Shown: positions 31,089-41,185 of the stretch, in pieces
How the letters are laid out: every line of letters starts with the position of its first letter
How positions within the stretch are numbered: position 1 is the first letter of the stretch
NCBI RefSeq assembly: GCF_003674095.1
Contig: NZ_RDBF01000006.1
Location: 62,001-126,000, forward strand
Origin: Aeromicrobium phragmitis
GTDB taxonomy: Bacteria > Actinomycetota > Actinomycetes > Propionibacteriales > Nocardioidaceae
DNA length: 64,000 nucleotides
Direction of reading: 5' to 3'
Notes under the pieces: model-generated
What the model was told of the DNA's origin: nothing
Database searches by the model: none
Seen by the model: the letters and a program-made list of their open reading frames with translations, nothing else
Program-made: the position numbers and the translations under genes

Positions 31089-32402
31089 ATGGAACGCCGG
31101 ATGCCCTGGGTCGTCGGGATCCTCACCGCCGTCGTGTACGCGGCGTTGTCGATCCTGCGTTTCCGCCGGTTCACCGTCACCTCCTGGGACAACGCGATCT
31201 TCGAGCAGGCGGTCGCCGCCTACTCGCGCTTCGAGGCACCGATCGTCCCGGTCAAGGGCCCGGGGTACCACATCCTGGGCGACCACTTCTCGCCCATCTA
31301 TGCGGTGCTCGGCCCGGTGTACCGCGTATTTCCCTACGCGCAGACGCTGCTGGTCGCCCAGGCCGTACTCATCGCGATCTCCGCGGGCCTCATCACGGCG
31401 CTCGGCACGCGTTATCTCGGAGGCGTGGTGGGGTCGATCGTGGGCCTGCTCTACGCCGGGTCCTTCGGCGTGCAATCGGCCGTCGTGGCCGATTTCCACG
31501 AGGTGGCCTTCGCTTTGCCCTTCCTCGCGCTGGCGGGAGCCGCGTTTGTGGAGGCGCGCTACTCCCGGGTGCTCCTGTGGTCCCTGCCGCTGCTGCTGGT
31601 CAAGGAGGACATGGGGTTCACCGTCGCGGCGATCGGTGTCGCCCTGTGGCTGGCAGGGGAGCGGCGCCGCGGCCTCGCGCTTGCGATCGCCGGCGTGGTG
31701 GCCGTCGGCGTCGTCGTGGGACTCGTCATCCCCCACTTCAACTCCGGCGACACCTACGACTACACCGGCGCTCTGGGCGGCGAGTCCGGCGTGCTCGCGA
31801 CGCTCGCCGCCGAGCCGCAGCGCAAGCTGCTGACGCTCGCCCTCACCTTCGCCATCACCGGGGTCGCGGCGCTGCTCTCACCGTGGGCAGTCGTGACGGT
31901 GCCGACCTTCGCCTGGCGCTTCGTCGGGGACAACCCGTACTACTGGGGCACCGAGTGGCACTACTCGCTCGTGCTCATGCCCATCGCCTTCGTCGCGATG
32001 ATCGACGTGTTGGCTCGCCGCCGCCGACTCATCTGGCCGGCCACCGTGGCCGCGGTGGTGGTCACCGCGGTGACCTTCGTGGATTCCCCGCTGACCACGC
32101 TCGCGAAGGCCGAGACTTGGCAGGAATCGCCTCGCGCGGGGGCGGCCGAGGGGGCGATGGAGCACGTACCGGACGGTGCCTACGTGGAATCCGACCTGGG
32201 CCTGCTCACGCACCTGGTCACCGACCACCATGTGTACTGGCGGGGTACGGTCGGCGACGCTGTCCCGGACTACATCGTGTTCGACGCGATGTACTCCGAG
32301 GACGACGTCGTCGAGTACGGCCGACGCACCCACGGCACGACCTACACCGTCATCTTCGACGAGGGCGGCTATGTCGTGGCGCGGCGCGGCGGTGCGGGCT
32401 AA
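31089..32402 (+). CDS. DUF2079 membrane protein
   Basis: A 437-residue protein with about 10 TM helices of the DUF2079 family. Family features are TSWDNAIFEQAVAAYSRFEAPIVPVKGPGYHILGDHFSPI (shown here in part, near residues 25-65) with conserved Asp, and a later ADFHEVAF. The layout resembles GT-C-like membrane enzymes, but the activity is unknown. ATG 31089 starts just before the first TM helix; a TACGGT lies 9 nt upstream. Its stop overlaps the convergent amidohydrolase stop by 4 nt. Confidence 0.85.
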   Translation: MERRMPWVVGILTAVVYAALSILRFRRFTVTSWDNAIFEQAVAAYSRFEAPIVPVKGPGYHILGDHFSPIYAVLGPVYRVFPYAQTLLVAQAVLIAISAGLITALGTRYLGGVVGSIVGLLYAGSFGVQSAVVADFHEVAFALPFLALAGAAFVEARYSRVLLWSLPLLLVKEDMGFTVAAIGVALWLAGERRRGLALAIAGVVAVGVVVGLVIPHFNSGDTYDYTGALGGESGVLATLAAEPQRKLLTLALTFAITGVAALLSPWAVVTVPTFAWRFVGDNPYYWGTEWHYSLVLMPIAFVAMIDVLARRRRLIWPATVAAVVVTAVTFVDSPLTTLAKAETWQESPRAGAAEGAMEHVPDGAYVESDLGLLTHLVTDHHVYWRGTVGDAVPDYIVFDAMYSEDDVVEYGRRTHGTTYTVIFDEGGYVVARRGGAG

Positions 32403-33643
32403 GCGGCAGGGGCGACCGCCTGGCGGCCACCCTTGAGCACGGCGGCGAGGGTGGTGGCGGGGTCCGCGAGAAGCGTGATGTCCTCGAGCGGGTTGCCCTC
32501 GACGACCAGGAGATCAGCGTGCGCCCCGGGGGCCACGACACCGAGCTCGCCCTCAGCCTGCAGGAGCCGGGCAGCCGTGGTCGTGGCGGAGCGGACGATC
32601 TGCTGCGGGGAAGCGACCTCGGCGCGGATGAGGAACTCGCGCGACTGGTGCTGCTGCATCCCGCCGAGCAGGTCCGTGCCGAAGACGACGTTCACGCCGC
32701 CGTCGGTAGCGAGTTTCAGGGCGCCCAGGCCGTAGGACAGCACGTCGTCGACCTTGCGCTGGCTGGCTGGCGGGAGACCGTGCTCGGAGCCCTCGGCCTT
32801 GAGCCGGTCGTAGGTCACCAGCGTGGGCACGAGGAAGGCGTCGTACTCGCGGAACAGCGGGATGCTCGTCTCGTCGATGAGGTTGCCGTGCTCGATCGAG
32901 CGCACGCCCAGCCGCAGTCCGCGGTTGACCGCGCGGGCCGTGTACGCGTGGCCGAGCACGTACCGGTTGGCGCCGGTCGCCTCCTCGACGATGGCGAGGA
33001 TCTCCTCGTCGGAGAACTGCGTGGAGTCCACGCGGTCGGTCGGGGACGCCACCCCGCCGGACAGCATGACCTTCACGTGGTGCGCGCCAGTGCGCAACTG
33101 CGCCCGGGCCGCGCGGCGCACTTCGCTCACGCCGTCGCACACGATGCCGATGTGCGGGCAGCACGCATGGTCGTCGATCACCTGGGAGCCGGGCCCGCGG
33201 ACGTCGCCGTGACCGCCGGTCTGCGAGAGCGCCTTACCGCCGAAGAAGAGCCGCGGCGCCACGAACAGGTCACGCTCGACGGCTTCGGCGAGACCGTAGT
33301 CCGCCCCGGCCGCGTCGCGGACCGAGGTGAAGCCGCGCAGCAGCATCTGGCCCATCAACTGCTGAGCCTGAGCCGCGACGAGGAAGGGAGACGTCTCGCC
33401 GAGGCGAGCGAGATCGGCCGTCGATGCGGTGACGTGCACGTGGGCGTCGATGAGGCCGGGCATCACGACCCGGCCGCCGGCGTCGAGTACCTCGTCATCG
33501 CGGGCGTCCACCTCGCCGGGCGCGGCGATGGCCGCGATGCGCCCCTCATGGAGGATGATGTCGCGAGGATCGCTCAGTGTCCCGTCCTCGGGGTCGAGGA
33601 TCCTCGCCTGGGTGACAGCACGGAACTCGCGGGACAGGTACAC
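32399..33643 (-). CDS. Amidohydrolase family protein (metal-dependent hydrolase)
   Basis: A 414-residue amidohydrolase-superfamily enzyme of the imidazolonepropionase/prolidase-like group. The metal-site motifs are MPGLIDAHVHVTAS, a probable carboxylated Lys in HHVKVMLSGGVASP, GHAYTA, SIEHGNLIDE and the Asp in VVFGTDLLGG. Characterised relatives include dipeptidases acting on Xaa-Pro or Xaa-Arg. GTG 33643 has AGGAGG 5 nt upstream. It is divergent from an RpiR regulator and shares its operator with a symporter, so it probably hydrolyses the imported compound. Confidence 0.85.
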   Translation of the reverse strand: MYLSREFRAVTQARILDPEDGTLSDPRDIILHEGRIAAIAAPGEVDARDDEVLDAGGRVVMPGLIDAHVHVTASTADLARLGETSPFLVAAQAQQLMGQMLLRGFTSVRDAAGADYGLAEAVERDLFVAPRLFFGGKALSQTGGHGDVRGPGSQVIDDHACCPHIGIVCDGVSEVRRAARAQLRTGAHHVKVMLSGGVASPTDRVDSTQFSDEEILAIVEEATGANRYVLGHAYTARAVNRGLRLGVRSIEHGNLIDETSIPLFREYDAFLVPTLVTYDRLKAEGSEHGLPPASQRKVDDVLSYGLGALKLATDGGVNVVFGTDLLGGMQQHQSREFLIRAEVASPQQIVRSATTTAARLLQAEGELGVVAPGAHADLLVVEGNPLEDITLLADPATTLAAVLKGGRQAVAPAA

Positions 33644-33690
33644 AGGGCCTCCTGGCGATGTGGGATGGGTTGCGGTCACCGTAGCGCTGG

Positions 33691-33706
33691 TGCAACGTTT
33701 ATTGCA
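33691..33706. promoter_or_regulatory. RpiR operator copy 1 (amidohydrolase/regulator)
   Basis: TGCAA-CGTTTA-TTGCA, a 16-nt inverted repeat in the divergent promoter. A near-identical site precedes the SSS symporter gene at 34599-34614. Confidence 0.75.
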
Positions 33707-33726
33707 AGAAGGTGGGAGGGCTCGCG

Positions 33727-34575
33727 ATGGGCGACATCAGGCAATGGTTGGCCGATCTGGTCGGCGAACGCAGGGTCAGCCGCGGCACCCAAGCGGTGAT
33801 CGCCGCGATCATCGCCGACCCGGAGGACAGCGCGTACGCGTCCGCCCAGGAACTCGCCAGACGAGCCGGAGTGAACGCTGCGACCGTGGTGCGCGCGGCG
33901 CAGCTCCTGGGCTTCACCGGTTGGCCCGACCTGTCGACCGAAGTCCGCAACCGGTACCTGTCGTCGCTCACCGTCGAGCGGGTCTATGACCTGTACTCCG
34001 CTGACGACGCGGACCCTGTCGGGCAGACCATCGGTCAGGATCTGCGGTTGCTGGAGACGATGGTGACGAGCCTGGACACCGCGGCCGTGCGAGCGGCCAG
34101 TGATGTCATCCGCACCTCCCGGCGAACCGTCGTTTTCACGACGGGTACGTATGCCGCGCCGGCACAACAGCTGGCTCACGTCGGCCAGATGCTGGGATAC
34201 GACGTGATGCTCCAATCGGGCGCGTCCACCGCAATGCTCAACAGCGCGCGGCTGCTGGGGGAGGGCGACTGCTTCTTCACCTACAGCATCTGGAAGACGA
34301 CGTCCTTGGTGCGGGAGTTGGCGGAAGTGGCCAAGCAGCGCGGCGCCACCGTGGTTGCCATCGCGGATCGCCGCTCGGCCGTCGCGGAACTGGCCGATGT
34401 GTTCATCGCCGTGCCGAGTGAGGGCCGTAGCTTCGTTCCCTCAATCACCTGCGCGGTGAGCGTCAGTCAGTCGATTCTGCGCCTGCTCGCCGATGCGGAC
34501 CGAGCCGCGACCCGGTCCCGCCTACGTGAGCTGGATGACCTGTGGGAGCGGCTCGGCATCGTCGACGACGAGTAA
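33727..34575 (+). CDS. MurR/RpiR family transcriptional regulator
   Basis: A 282-residue regulator. An N-terminal HTH_6 domain (SAYASAQELARRAGVNAATVVRAAQLLGFTGWPDL, shown here in part) is followed by a SIS domain from about 120 (RTVVFTTGTYAAPAQQLAHVGQMLGYDV). RpiR proteins usually sense a phosphosugar or sugar-like ligand through the SIS domain. The ATG at 33727 is used; an upstream GTG-type start at 33712 overlaps the operator. A TGCAA-N6-TTGCA site lies 20 nt upstream, suggesting autoregulation along with the two neighbouring genes. Confidence 0.88.
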   Translation: MGDIRQWLADLVGERRVSRGTQAVIAAIIADPEDSAYASAQELARRAGVNAATVVRAAQLLGFTGWPDLSTEVRNRYLSSLTVERVYDLYSADDADPVGQTIGQDLRLLETMVTSLDTAAVRAASDVIRTSRRTVVFTTGTYAAPAQQLAHVGQMLGYDVMLQSGASTAMLNSARLLGEGDCFFTYSIWKTTSLVRELAEVAKQRGATVVAIADRRSAVAELADVFIAVPSEGRSFVPSITCAVSVSQSILRLLADADRAATRSRLRELDDLWERLGIVDDE

Positions 34576-34582
34576 GGCGTAA

Positions 34583-34614
34583 CACAATTGTGACCCACTG
34601 CAACGTTCATTGCG
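34583..34614. promoter_or_regulatory. RpiR operator copy 2 plus palindrome upstream of the SSS symporter
   Basis: TGCAA-CGTTCA-TTGCG at 34599-34614 matches the 33691 site except for two bases. A perfect palindrome CACAATTGTG (34583-34592) stands 6 nt upstream and may bind a second regulator. The symporter ATG follows at 34630. Confidence 0.7.
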
Positions 34615-34629
34615 TTTAGGGTGGGGGTC

Positions 34630-36048
34630 ATGTCTGCGACCTACCTCACGCTCATGGTGCTCTACGGCGCCCTGATGATCGCTATCGCGCTGTGGTTCTC
34701 CCGCGCGGCGGTCATGAAAGACGGAGAGGACTTCGTCCTTGCCGGAAAGTCCCTGCCCGCCCCCATCCTCGCCGGCACGATGCTCGCGACGTTCGTCGGC
34801 AGCGGATCGATCATCGGCGGTGCCAACTTCGTCTACTCGTACGGGCCGATCCCCGGCATCTTCTTCTTCCTCGGCACGTTCGTCGGCATCCTGTGCCTCC
34901 TGGCCCTCGCGCCCAAGGTGCGAGCGAACGGATTCCGCACCGTCCCCGAGCTGTTTCAGGCCCGCTTCGGTCGAGCGACCCGCGTGGTGGGGACGGCCAT
35001 GGTCCTGCTGGCGTTCGTCGGTATCACCGCGTACCAGTTCACCGGCGCGGGGAACATCCTCTCGCTTATCTTGCCCGTCTCCGCCGCCCAGGGGACGGTG
35101 ATCGCCGCGGTGCTGATCACGCTCCTGACGCTGGCCGGCGGCTTGAAGTCCGTCGCGTGGACGGACTTCTACTCCGCGGCGCTGATCGTTCTCGGTCTTC
35201 TGGTGTGCCTGGTCTACGTCTTCACGCAGGATGTCGGCGGCATCGGCACCTACGTCGACCGCCTCGATCCGACGCTGCGCACGTTCACCGGGAGCCTGAG
35301 CCCTGTGCAGATGCTGGGCTACTTCCTGCCGTTGTTCCTGCTCATCCTCGGTGACCAGAACATGCACCAACGGCTGGCGGCGGCGAAGGACAGCGGCACC
35401 GCGACCAAGGCGACGATCATGTTCTTCGTGGGTGCGATCTTCATCATCGGGCCCATCATCTTGCTCGCGTCGTCGTCGAGCTTCCTGCTGCCCGACATCG
35501 AAGCGGACATGGCGATCCTCGGGCTCGCTGGGGCGGAGACGACGCCGGAACTGATCGGTGGCGTCGTCCTGGTGGCGGCCCTCGCGCTGATCATCACGAC
35601 CGGCTCGTCGTACTTGCTCACCTGCTCGGGCAACTTCGTCTACGACCTCATCTTCGTCAACCGGCCCGAACGCGCCAATGAGCGGGCAGGCGTCATGGTG
35701 GGACGGACGTCGGTGCTCGCCATCGCTGTATTCGCGTACATCATGGTGCAGTTCTTCCCGTCGGTGCTGGAACTGCAGATGTACGCCTACACGATGTACG
35801 GCGCCGCGTTGACGCCGGTGATCCTGGCCGCGCTGTTCTGGAAGCGCGCGACCGCGGCCGGCGCCATCGCGACCATCCTCGTCGGTGGCGCGGTGACCGT
35901 GTTCTGGGAGGCCACCGGACGGTCGGCCGACGTGAACTCGGTGATCATCTCCCTGCCGGCGGCGATTGTGACGTTGGTGGTGGTCTCCCTGCTGACGCCG
36001 TCCCGGGTCCGCCCCGTCGGAGCGACGGCAGCAGCCGATCGGTGCTGA
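34630..36048 (+). CDS. Sodium:solute symporter (SSS family)
   Basis: A 472-residue transporter with about 13 TM helices. SSS features are DFVLAGKSLPAPILAGTMLATFVGSGSIIGGANFVYSYG (shown here in part), GFRTVPELFQARFG and GGLKSVAWTDFYSA. The closest general class is the proline/pantothenate/uncharacterised branch. The substrate is unknown; the shared operator with an amidohydrolase suggests a dipeptide, hydantoin or similar amide. The ATG at 34630 is chosen; GTG 34621 is an alternative. A strong hairpin follows the stop. Confidence 0.9.
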   Translation: MSATYLTLMVLYGALMIAIALWFSRAAVMKDGEDFVLAGKSLPAPILAGTMLATFVGSGSIIGGANFVYSYGPIPGIFFFLGTFVGILCLLALAPKVRANGFRTVPELFQARFGRATRVVGTAMVLLAFVGITAYQFTGAGNILSLILPVSAAQGTVIAAVLITLLTLAGGLKSVAWTDFYSAALIVLGLLVCLVYVFTQDVGGIGTYVDRLDPTLRTFTGSLSPVQMLGYFLPLFLLILGDQNMHQRLAAAKDSGTATKATIMFFVGAIFIIGPIILLASSSSFLLPDIEADMAILGLAGAETTPELIGGVVLVAALALIITTGSSYLLTCSGNFVYDLIFVNRPERANERAGVMVGRTSVLAIAVFAYIMVQFFPSVLELQMYAYTMYGAALTPVILAALFWKRATAAGAIATILVGGAVTVFWEATGRSADVNSVIISLPAAIVTLVVVSLLTPSRVRPVGATAAADRC

Positions 36049-36063
36049 TCCTGCGATAGACGC

Positions 36064-36101
36064 GAGGAGGGGCGCCGCCCGGCTGGACGGCGCCCCTCCT
36101 C
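36064..36101. terminator. Bidirectional terminator between the SSS symporter and fum
   Basis: Perfect 14-bp stem (36064-36077 with 36088-36101) and a 10-nt loop, between convergent genes. Confidence 0.85.
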
Positions 36102-36120
36102 ACGTTGCGTGCGGATCAGC

Positions 36121-37506
36121 TCACGGGTGCGTCATGCTCATGACGTCCAGAGCGGTGTCGAGGTCGGCCTCGCTGATCTCGCCGCGCTCGACGTATCCCT
36201 CCTCGAGCACGACCTGACGGATCGTCTTGCGCTCCTTGACCGACTTCTTGGCGATCGCGGCCGCGTTCTCGTATCCGATGTAGCGGTTGAGCGGCGTGAC
36301 GACCGAAGGGCTCGACTCGGCGTACTCCTTGCAGCGGTCGACGTTGGCGGTGATGCCGTCGATGCAGCGGTCCGCCAACTTGACCGAGGAGTTGGCGAGC
36401 AGGCGCATCGACTCCAGCAGGTTGCGGCCGATGACCGGGAGCATCACGTTCAGCTCGAACGAGCCGGATGCGCCCGCGAAGGCGATCGTCGCGTCGTTGC
36501 CGATGACCTGCGCGGCCACCATGAGGGTCGCCTCGGGGAGCACCGGGTTGACCTTGCCGGGCATGATGCTCGAGCCCGGCTGAAGGTCCGGCAGGTTGAT
36601 CTCGGCCAGGCCGGTGCGCGGGCCCGAACCCATCCAGCGCAGGTCGTTGCAGACCTTGGTGAGACTCACCGCGATGGTCTTCAACGCACCGCTCATCTCG
36701 ACGAGGCCGTCGCGGGCCCCCTGCGCCTCGAAGTGGTCGGTGGCCTCGGTGATCGGCAGGCCGGTGTCCTCGGCGAGGATCGCGATGACCCGCTGCGGGA
36801 AGCCCTGCGGCGTGTTGATGCCGGTGCCGACGGCCGTACCGCCGAGCGGCACCTCGGCGGTGGCCGGGAGAGCGGCTTCGACGCGGCGGATGCCCTTGCG
36901 GATCTGGGCCGCGTAGCCGGCGAACTCCTGACCGAGGGTGACGGGGGTGGCGTCCATGAGGTGGGTCCGGCCGGACTTCACGACGGTCGCGAACTCCTCG
37001 GCCTTGCGCTCCAGGCTGCCTGCCAGGTGATCGAGAGCTGGGACGAGCCGGCGCAGGGCCGACTCCGTCGCGGCGACGTGGATCGACGTCGGAAAGACGT
37101 CGTTGCTCGACTGCGAGGCGTTGACCTTGTCGTTCGGGTGCACCTCACGGCCCAGCGACTTCGAGGCGATCGTGGCGATGACCTCGTTCGTGTTCATGTT
37201 GCTCGACGTGCCCGAGCCGGTCTGGAAGACGTCGATCGGGAACTGGTCGTCGTGCTGGCCGGCCGCGACCTCGGCGGCGGCGGCCACGATGGCATCGGCC
37301 TCGTCCTGCTCGAGGATGCCGAGCTCGGCATTGGCGCGGGCACAGGCCGCCTTGATCTGCGCGAGGGCACGGATCTGGGCGGACTCGATCGGCGTTCCCG
37401 AGATCGGGAAGTTCTCGACGGCGCGCTGCGTCTGCGCGCGCCACAAGGCGTCGGCCGGGACCCGGACCTCGCCCATGGTGTCGTGCTCGATGCGGTATTC
37501 GGTCAT
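36121..37506 (-). CDS. fum: Class II fumarate hydratase (fumarase C)
   Basis: A 461-residue TCA-cycle enzyme interconverting fumarate and malate. Class II signatures are visible: [34 protein letters not shown], and the mobile-loop motif [13 protein letters not shown]. Catalytic Ser and the GSSxMPxKxN loop are intact. The ATG at 37506 is preceded by TAGGGT at 7 nt, so it is probably leaderless. It stands near glpX, as in M. tuberculosis (fum Rv1098c, glpX Rv1099c), although putA and LysR intervene. Confidence 0.95.
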   Translation of the reverse strand: MTEYRIEHDTMGEVRVPADALWRAQTQRAVENFPISGTPIESAQIRALAQIKAACARANAELGILEQDEADAIVAAAAEVAAGQHDDQFPIDVFQTGSGTSSNMNTNEVIATIASKSLGREVHPNDKVNASQSSNDVFPTSIHVAATESALRRLVPALDHLAGSLERKAEEFATVVKSGRTHLMDATPVTLGQEFAGYAAQIRKGIRRVEAALPATAEVPLGGTAVGTGINTPQGFPQRVIAILAEDTGLPITEATDHFEAQGARDGLVEMSGALKTIAVSLTKVCNDLRWMGSGPRTGLAEINLPDLQPGSSIMPGKVNPVLPEATLMVAAQVIGNDATIAFAGASGSFELNVMLPVIGRNLLESMRLLANSSVKLADRCIDGITANVDRCKEYAESSPSVVTPLNRYIGYENAAAIAKKSVKERKTIRQVVLEEGYVERGEISEADLDTALDVMSMTHP

Positions 37507-37513
37507 GTCTCGC

Positions 37514-37519
37514 ACCCTA
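37514..37519 (-). promoter_or_regulatory. -10 element, leaderless fum promoter
   Basis: TAGGGT on the minus strand, 7 nt before the ATG at 37506. Confidence 0.5.
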
Positions 37520-37587
37520 TCGTTGTCGGACCGTCTCATCGTTTCCGGTGGTGGCTGCAACGGGGCGCAGCGTATCCCTGAAACAGC

Positions 37588-37628
37588 AGTGCGCCGCCGG
37601 CCCGCGGTGAGCAGGTCGGCGGCGCACT
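37588..37628 (-). terminator. Terminator hairpin downstream of putA
   Basis: Perfect 12-bp stem AGTGCGCCGCCG/CGGCGGCGCACT with a 17-nt loop, about 60 nt after the putA stop (minus strand). Confidence 0.65.
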
Positions 37629-37690
37629 CGGAGGCGGCGTGGCGGCGACAGGTCGCGAGAGGTTGACCGGCTGCCGCCGCCGGCCGCGGG

Positions 37691-40600
37691 TCACACGATC
37701 GCGTCGGTGAGGTGGTTCGGCGTGCCGAACCGGTGGGCGGTGATGCTGATCGCCTGCTCGAGCACGAACGGGAGCAGCTCGAGCCGGCCCGCCTCGGTCA
37801 CCGGGTGGTCGTAGACCGCGATGTCCGGCCGGCCGTCCACGGCGCGCAGCACGTCGGAGGCCGAGCCGCCGACGAGGCGGACGCGCTGGGCCGGACCTGC
37901 GGCGAGGGCGCGTCGCCACGCGTCCTCGGTCAGCACCTCGAGCGAGAGCCCCGCACCCTCGAAGAGGGCGCTGTAGCGGCTGGTCGGCAGCGAAACCGTG
38001 ACGGGCGCGCCCACGGCCACGGCGGCGGCAGCCACGCGCACCAGGTCGGCCACGTCGCCGTCTTCCTCGAGCCGGATGACCGCGGGGCAGGGAACGTAAC
38101 GGAACACGTTGCGCTCCGCCCACAGGCCGCTGACGTCCTTGCGCACGCCGAACTCGGTCCGCAGGTTCGCCGCGTCGCTCTGGGTGGCGCGCGTGAGCCG
38201 CCCGCGGGCGTCCTCGTCGAGCGCGAGGATGCGTGCGGCCTCGTCGACGAACCGGGTCACGGCGGCGGCCGGGCGGTCCTCGACAGCCGCCTCGGCGCGC
38301 TCCCAGTCACCCAGGGCGACCAGGTAGTTCGGGCCGCCGGCCTTCGCGCCGGCACCCACGGCCGACTTCTTCCATCCGCCGAACGGCTGACGACGCACGA
38401 TGGCGCCGGTGATGCCGCGGTTGACGTACGCGTTGCCGGCCTGGACCTTGTGCAGCCACAGGTCGATGTCGGCAGGGTCGAGCGAGTGCAGGCCGGCCGT
38501 CAGGCCGTAGTCGACCGCGTTCTGCAGCTCGATGGCCTCCTCGAGGGTCTCGGCGGTCATGATGCCCAGGATCGGGCCGAAGTACTCCGTCAGGTGGTAC
38601 TCCGAACCGGGCTGAACGCCGTCGCGCACACCGGGGCTCCAGAGCCGGCCGGTCTCGTCCAGCTGTTCTGGACGCACCAGCCACGTCTCGTCCGGGCCGA
38701 GCTTGGTGAGGCCGCGCAGGAGCTTGCCCTGAGCGGGCTCGATGATCGGACCCATCTGCGCCGTCGGGTCCGACGGCCAGGCGACCTTGAGCGAGCGGAC
38801 CGCGTCGAGGAGCTGGCGGCGGAAGCGCGGCGAGGTCGCCACGGAACCGACGAGGATCACCAGTGATGCGGCGGAGCACTTCTGCCCGGCGTGGCCGAAG
38901 GCCGAGTAAACGACGTCCTTGACGGCGAGGTCGAGGTCCGCGCTCGGGGTGACGATGATGGCGTTCTTGCCACTTGTCTCGGCGAACAGCGGCAGGTCGG
39001 GGCGGAAGCTGCGGAACAGCTCGGCGGTCTCGAACGCGCCGGTCAAGATGAGCCGGTCGACGCGCTCGTCGGCGATGAGCTGACGGCCGAGCTGGTCCTC
39101 GCCGACGTTCACGAGGCGCAGCACGTCCTCGGGAACCCCGGCCTCCCACAGCGCCTTGACCATGATCGCGCCGCAGCGGCGAGCCTGCGGGGCGGGCTTG
39201 ATGATCACCGAGGACCCGGCGGCGAGCGCGGCGAGCGTGGAGCCCGCCGGGATGGCGACCGGGAAGTTCCACGGCGGCACCGCGAGCGTCAGTTTGACCG
39301 GCTGGAAGCGAGCGCCGTCGACCTCGTCGAGCTCACGGGCGAGTTCGGCGTAGTGCAGGGCGAAGTCGATCGCCTCGGTGACCTCGGGGTCGGCCTGGTC
39401 CAGCGTCTTGCCGCACTCGGAGGCCATGACCTCGAGCAATTCACCGCGGTGCTTCTCCAGGCTGTGCGCCGCGCGGACGAGGATCTCGGCGCGGTCGGCT
39501 CCCGTCAACGCGCCCCAGGACGGGGCGGCGGCGACCGCGCCGGCGATCTGGTCCTCCAGATCGCGCGGGTGCGCGACGGTGTGCCGCTCGACGAGATCGT
39601 CGCCCAGCGTCGAGTCGGGGACGCGGGCGAGGATGGCCCGGGCCCACTCGCGGTTGCCCGGCAGTGCCGGGTCGGTGTCGGCCGCGTTGGCGAACTCGGA
39701 GGGGTACGGCTCGGGCTCGGCACGACGGTCCTGACCGCGGTTGGGCTGCGGAGCGTCGGTGAACATGAGGCCCAGCGAGGTGCGGAACCGCTCCTCCTCA
39801 CGGCGGAACAGGTCCTCGTTGGCCGAGAGCTCGAACACCGCCGACATGAAGTTGTCCTGGCTCGCCCCCTCCTCGAGGCGGCGGATCAGGTAGGCGATCG
39901 CGACGTCGAACTCGTCGGGGTGCACGACCGGCGTGTACAGCAGCAGTTCGCCGACCTCCCGGCGCACCGCCGCGGCTTGCCCGGGAGCCATGCCGAGCAA
40001 CATCTCGAACTCGACGCCGCGGCGGACGTCGCGCTCGCCGGCGAGCAACCAGGCCCAGGCCAGATCGAACAGGTTGTGTCCGGCCACGCCGATGCGTACG
40101 TTGTCGATGCGGTCCGGGTGCAGGGCGTAGTCGATGACGCTCTTGTAGCTGGCGTCGGACTCGGCCTTGCTCGACCAGGTGGCGAGGGGCCAACCGTGCA
40201 CGGTGGCCTCGACGCGCTCCATCGGGAGGTTGGCGCCCTTGACGACGCGCACCTTGATCGGCGCGCCGCCGCGGGCGACGCGCTTGGCCGACCACTCCTG
40301 CAGGTGCTGCATGGCACCGAGCGCGTCGGGCAGATACGCCTGGAGGACGATGCCGGCCTCCAGGTTCTCGAACTCGGGAAGGTCCAGGATGCGGGTGAAG
40401 ACCGCGATCGTCAGGTCGAGATCGTGGTACTCCTCCATGTCCAGGTTGATGAACTTGGGGTGCGGCGACTGGGCGGCGCGCCGGTACAGCGGCACCAGGC
40501 TCTCGACGATGTGCTCGACGGCCTCGTCGAAGGCCCAGCGGTTGTGCGGAGCGACCGTCGAGGAGACCTTGATGGAGACGTAGTCGACATCCTCGCGGGC

Positions 40601-41104
40601 CAGCAGGCGGTGCGTGCCCTCGAGTCGCTTGGCGGCCTCCTGCTCACCGAGCACGGCCTCGCCGAGCAGGTTCATGTTCAGTCGCGTCCCGGGCTTGCGG
40701 ATCTTGGCGATCGCAGCCCCGAGCTGGTCGTCGCGGGCGTCGATGATGAGGTGGCCGAGCATCTGCCGCAGCACGCGCCGGACGATCGGGATGACGAGGC
40801 GCGGGGCGACGCGTCCACCGATAGCGCCGAGCTTGACGGCGACCTTGAGGTACCAGGGCAGGAAGTCGGGTACGTCGCGGGCGAGCTCGGCGAAGCGCCG
40901 AGCCGCGATCCGCGGATCCTCGGGACGGATGACGCCGTCGATGAAGCCGACCGTGAAGTCGAGACCCTGGGGGTCCTTGAGCAGCCCGGCGAGCTGGGCG
41001 GCGGAGCGGTCGACCGGTTCGGACTCGGCGTCGCGCAGCCAGCGGCGCACGAGTGCGACGGCGTCGTCGGCTAGGGATTCGGGGATCGGAAGCGGGGCGG
41101 ACAT
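37691..41104 (-). CDS. putA: Bifunctional proline dehydrogenase / glutamate-semialdehyde dehydrogenase PutA
   Basis: A 1137-residue enzyme oxidising proline to glutamate in two steps. An N-terminal helical arm and PRODH barrel (about 60-450, including [38 protein letters not shown] and RVVKGAN) lead to an ALDH domain (about 520-1000) with [12 protein letters not shown] and [12 protein letters not shown] (catalytic Cys about 743). No N-terminal ribbon-helix-helix domain is present, so unlike E. coli PutA it is not self-repressing. The ATG at 41104 marks the start; the frame stays open upstream through the LysR gene but that part is not coding. Confidence 0.93.
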   Translation of the reverse strand: MSAPLPIPESLADDAVALVRRWLRDAESEPVDRSAAQLAGLLKDPQGLDFTVGFIDGVIRPEDPRIAARRFAELARDVPDFLPWYLKVAVKLGAIGGRVAPRLVIPIVRRVLRQMLGHLIIDARDDQLGAAIAKIRKPGTRLNMNLLGEAVLGEQEAAKRLEGTHRLLAREDVDYVSIKVSSTVAPHNRWAFDEAVEHIVESLVPLYRRAAQSPHPKFINLDMEEYHDLDLTIAVFTRILDLPEFENLEAGIVLQAYLPDALGAMQHLQEWSAKRVARGGAPIKVRVVKGANLPMERVEATVHGWPLATWSSKAESDASYKSVIDYALHPDRIDNVRIGVAGHNLFDLAWAWLLAGERDVRRGVEFEMLLGMAPGQAAAVRREVGELLLYTPVVHPDEFDVAIAYLIRRLEEGASQDNFMSAVFELSANEDLFRREEERFRTSLGLMFTDAPQPNRGQDRRAEPEPYPSEFANAADTDPALPGNREWARAILARVPDSTLGDDLVERHTVAHPRDLEDQIAGAVAAAPSWGALTGADRAEILVRAAHSLEKHRGELLEVMASECGKTLDQADPEVTEAIDFALHYAELARELDEVDGARFQPVKLTLAVPPWNFPVAIPAGSTLAALAAGSSVIIKPAPQARRCGAIMVKALWEAGVPEDVLRLVNVGEDQLGRQLIADERVDRLILTGAFETAELFRSFRPDLPLFAETSGKNAIIVTPSADLDLAVKDVVYSAFGHAGQKCSAASLVILVGSVATSPRFRRQLLDAVRSLKVAWPSDPTAQMGPIIEPAQGKLLRGLTKLGPDETWLVRPEQLDETGRLWSPGVRDGVQPGSEYHLTEYFGPILGIMTAETLEEAIELQNAVDYGLTAGLHSLDPADIDLWLHKVQAGNAYVNRGITGAIVRRQPFGGWKKSAVGAGAKAGGPNYLVALGDWERAEAAVEDRPAAAVTRFVDEAARILALDEDARGRLTRATQSDAANLRTEFGVRKDVSGLWAERNVFRYVPCPAVIRLEEDGDVADLVRVAAAAVAVGAPVTVSLPTSRYSALFEGAGLSLEVLTEDAWRRALAAGPAQRVRLVGGSASDVLRAVDGRPDIAVYDHPVTEAGRLELLPFVLEQAISITAHRFGTPNHLTDAIV

Positions 41105-41122
41105 GACACCAGTATGGAAACG

Positions 41123-41134
41123 CCGAACGTTCGG
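41123..41134. promoter_or_regulatory. Palindrome in the putA-LysR divergent promoter
   Basis: CCGAACGTTCGG, a perfect 12-nt palindrome centrally placed in the 81-nt gap. A half-related CGTTCGG recurs at 41160-41166. Candidate LysR-type binding site. Confidence 0.5.
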
Positions 41135-41185
41135 GTAAAGTGACGTTTTCTTACGCTTATCGTTCGGTGTTCTTGAAGGTTTCCC

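Noticed and set aside
30977-33799. A 940-codon plus-strand open frame across the DUF2079 and amidohydrolase genes.
   Set aside because: Arg/Gly-rich translation typical of a high-GC shadow frame; both real genes in that span have clear families.
38891-41074. A 727-codon plus-strand frame opposite putA.
   Set aside because: It is antisense to well-conserved PRODH and ALDH motifs and has no family resemblance.
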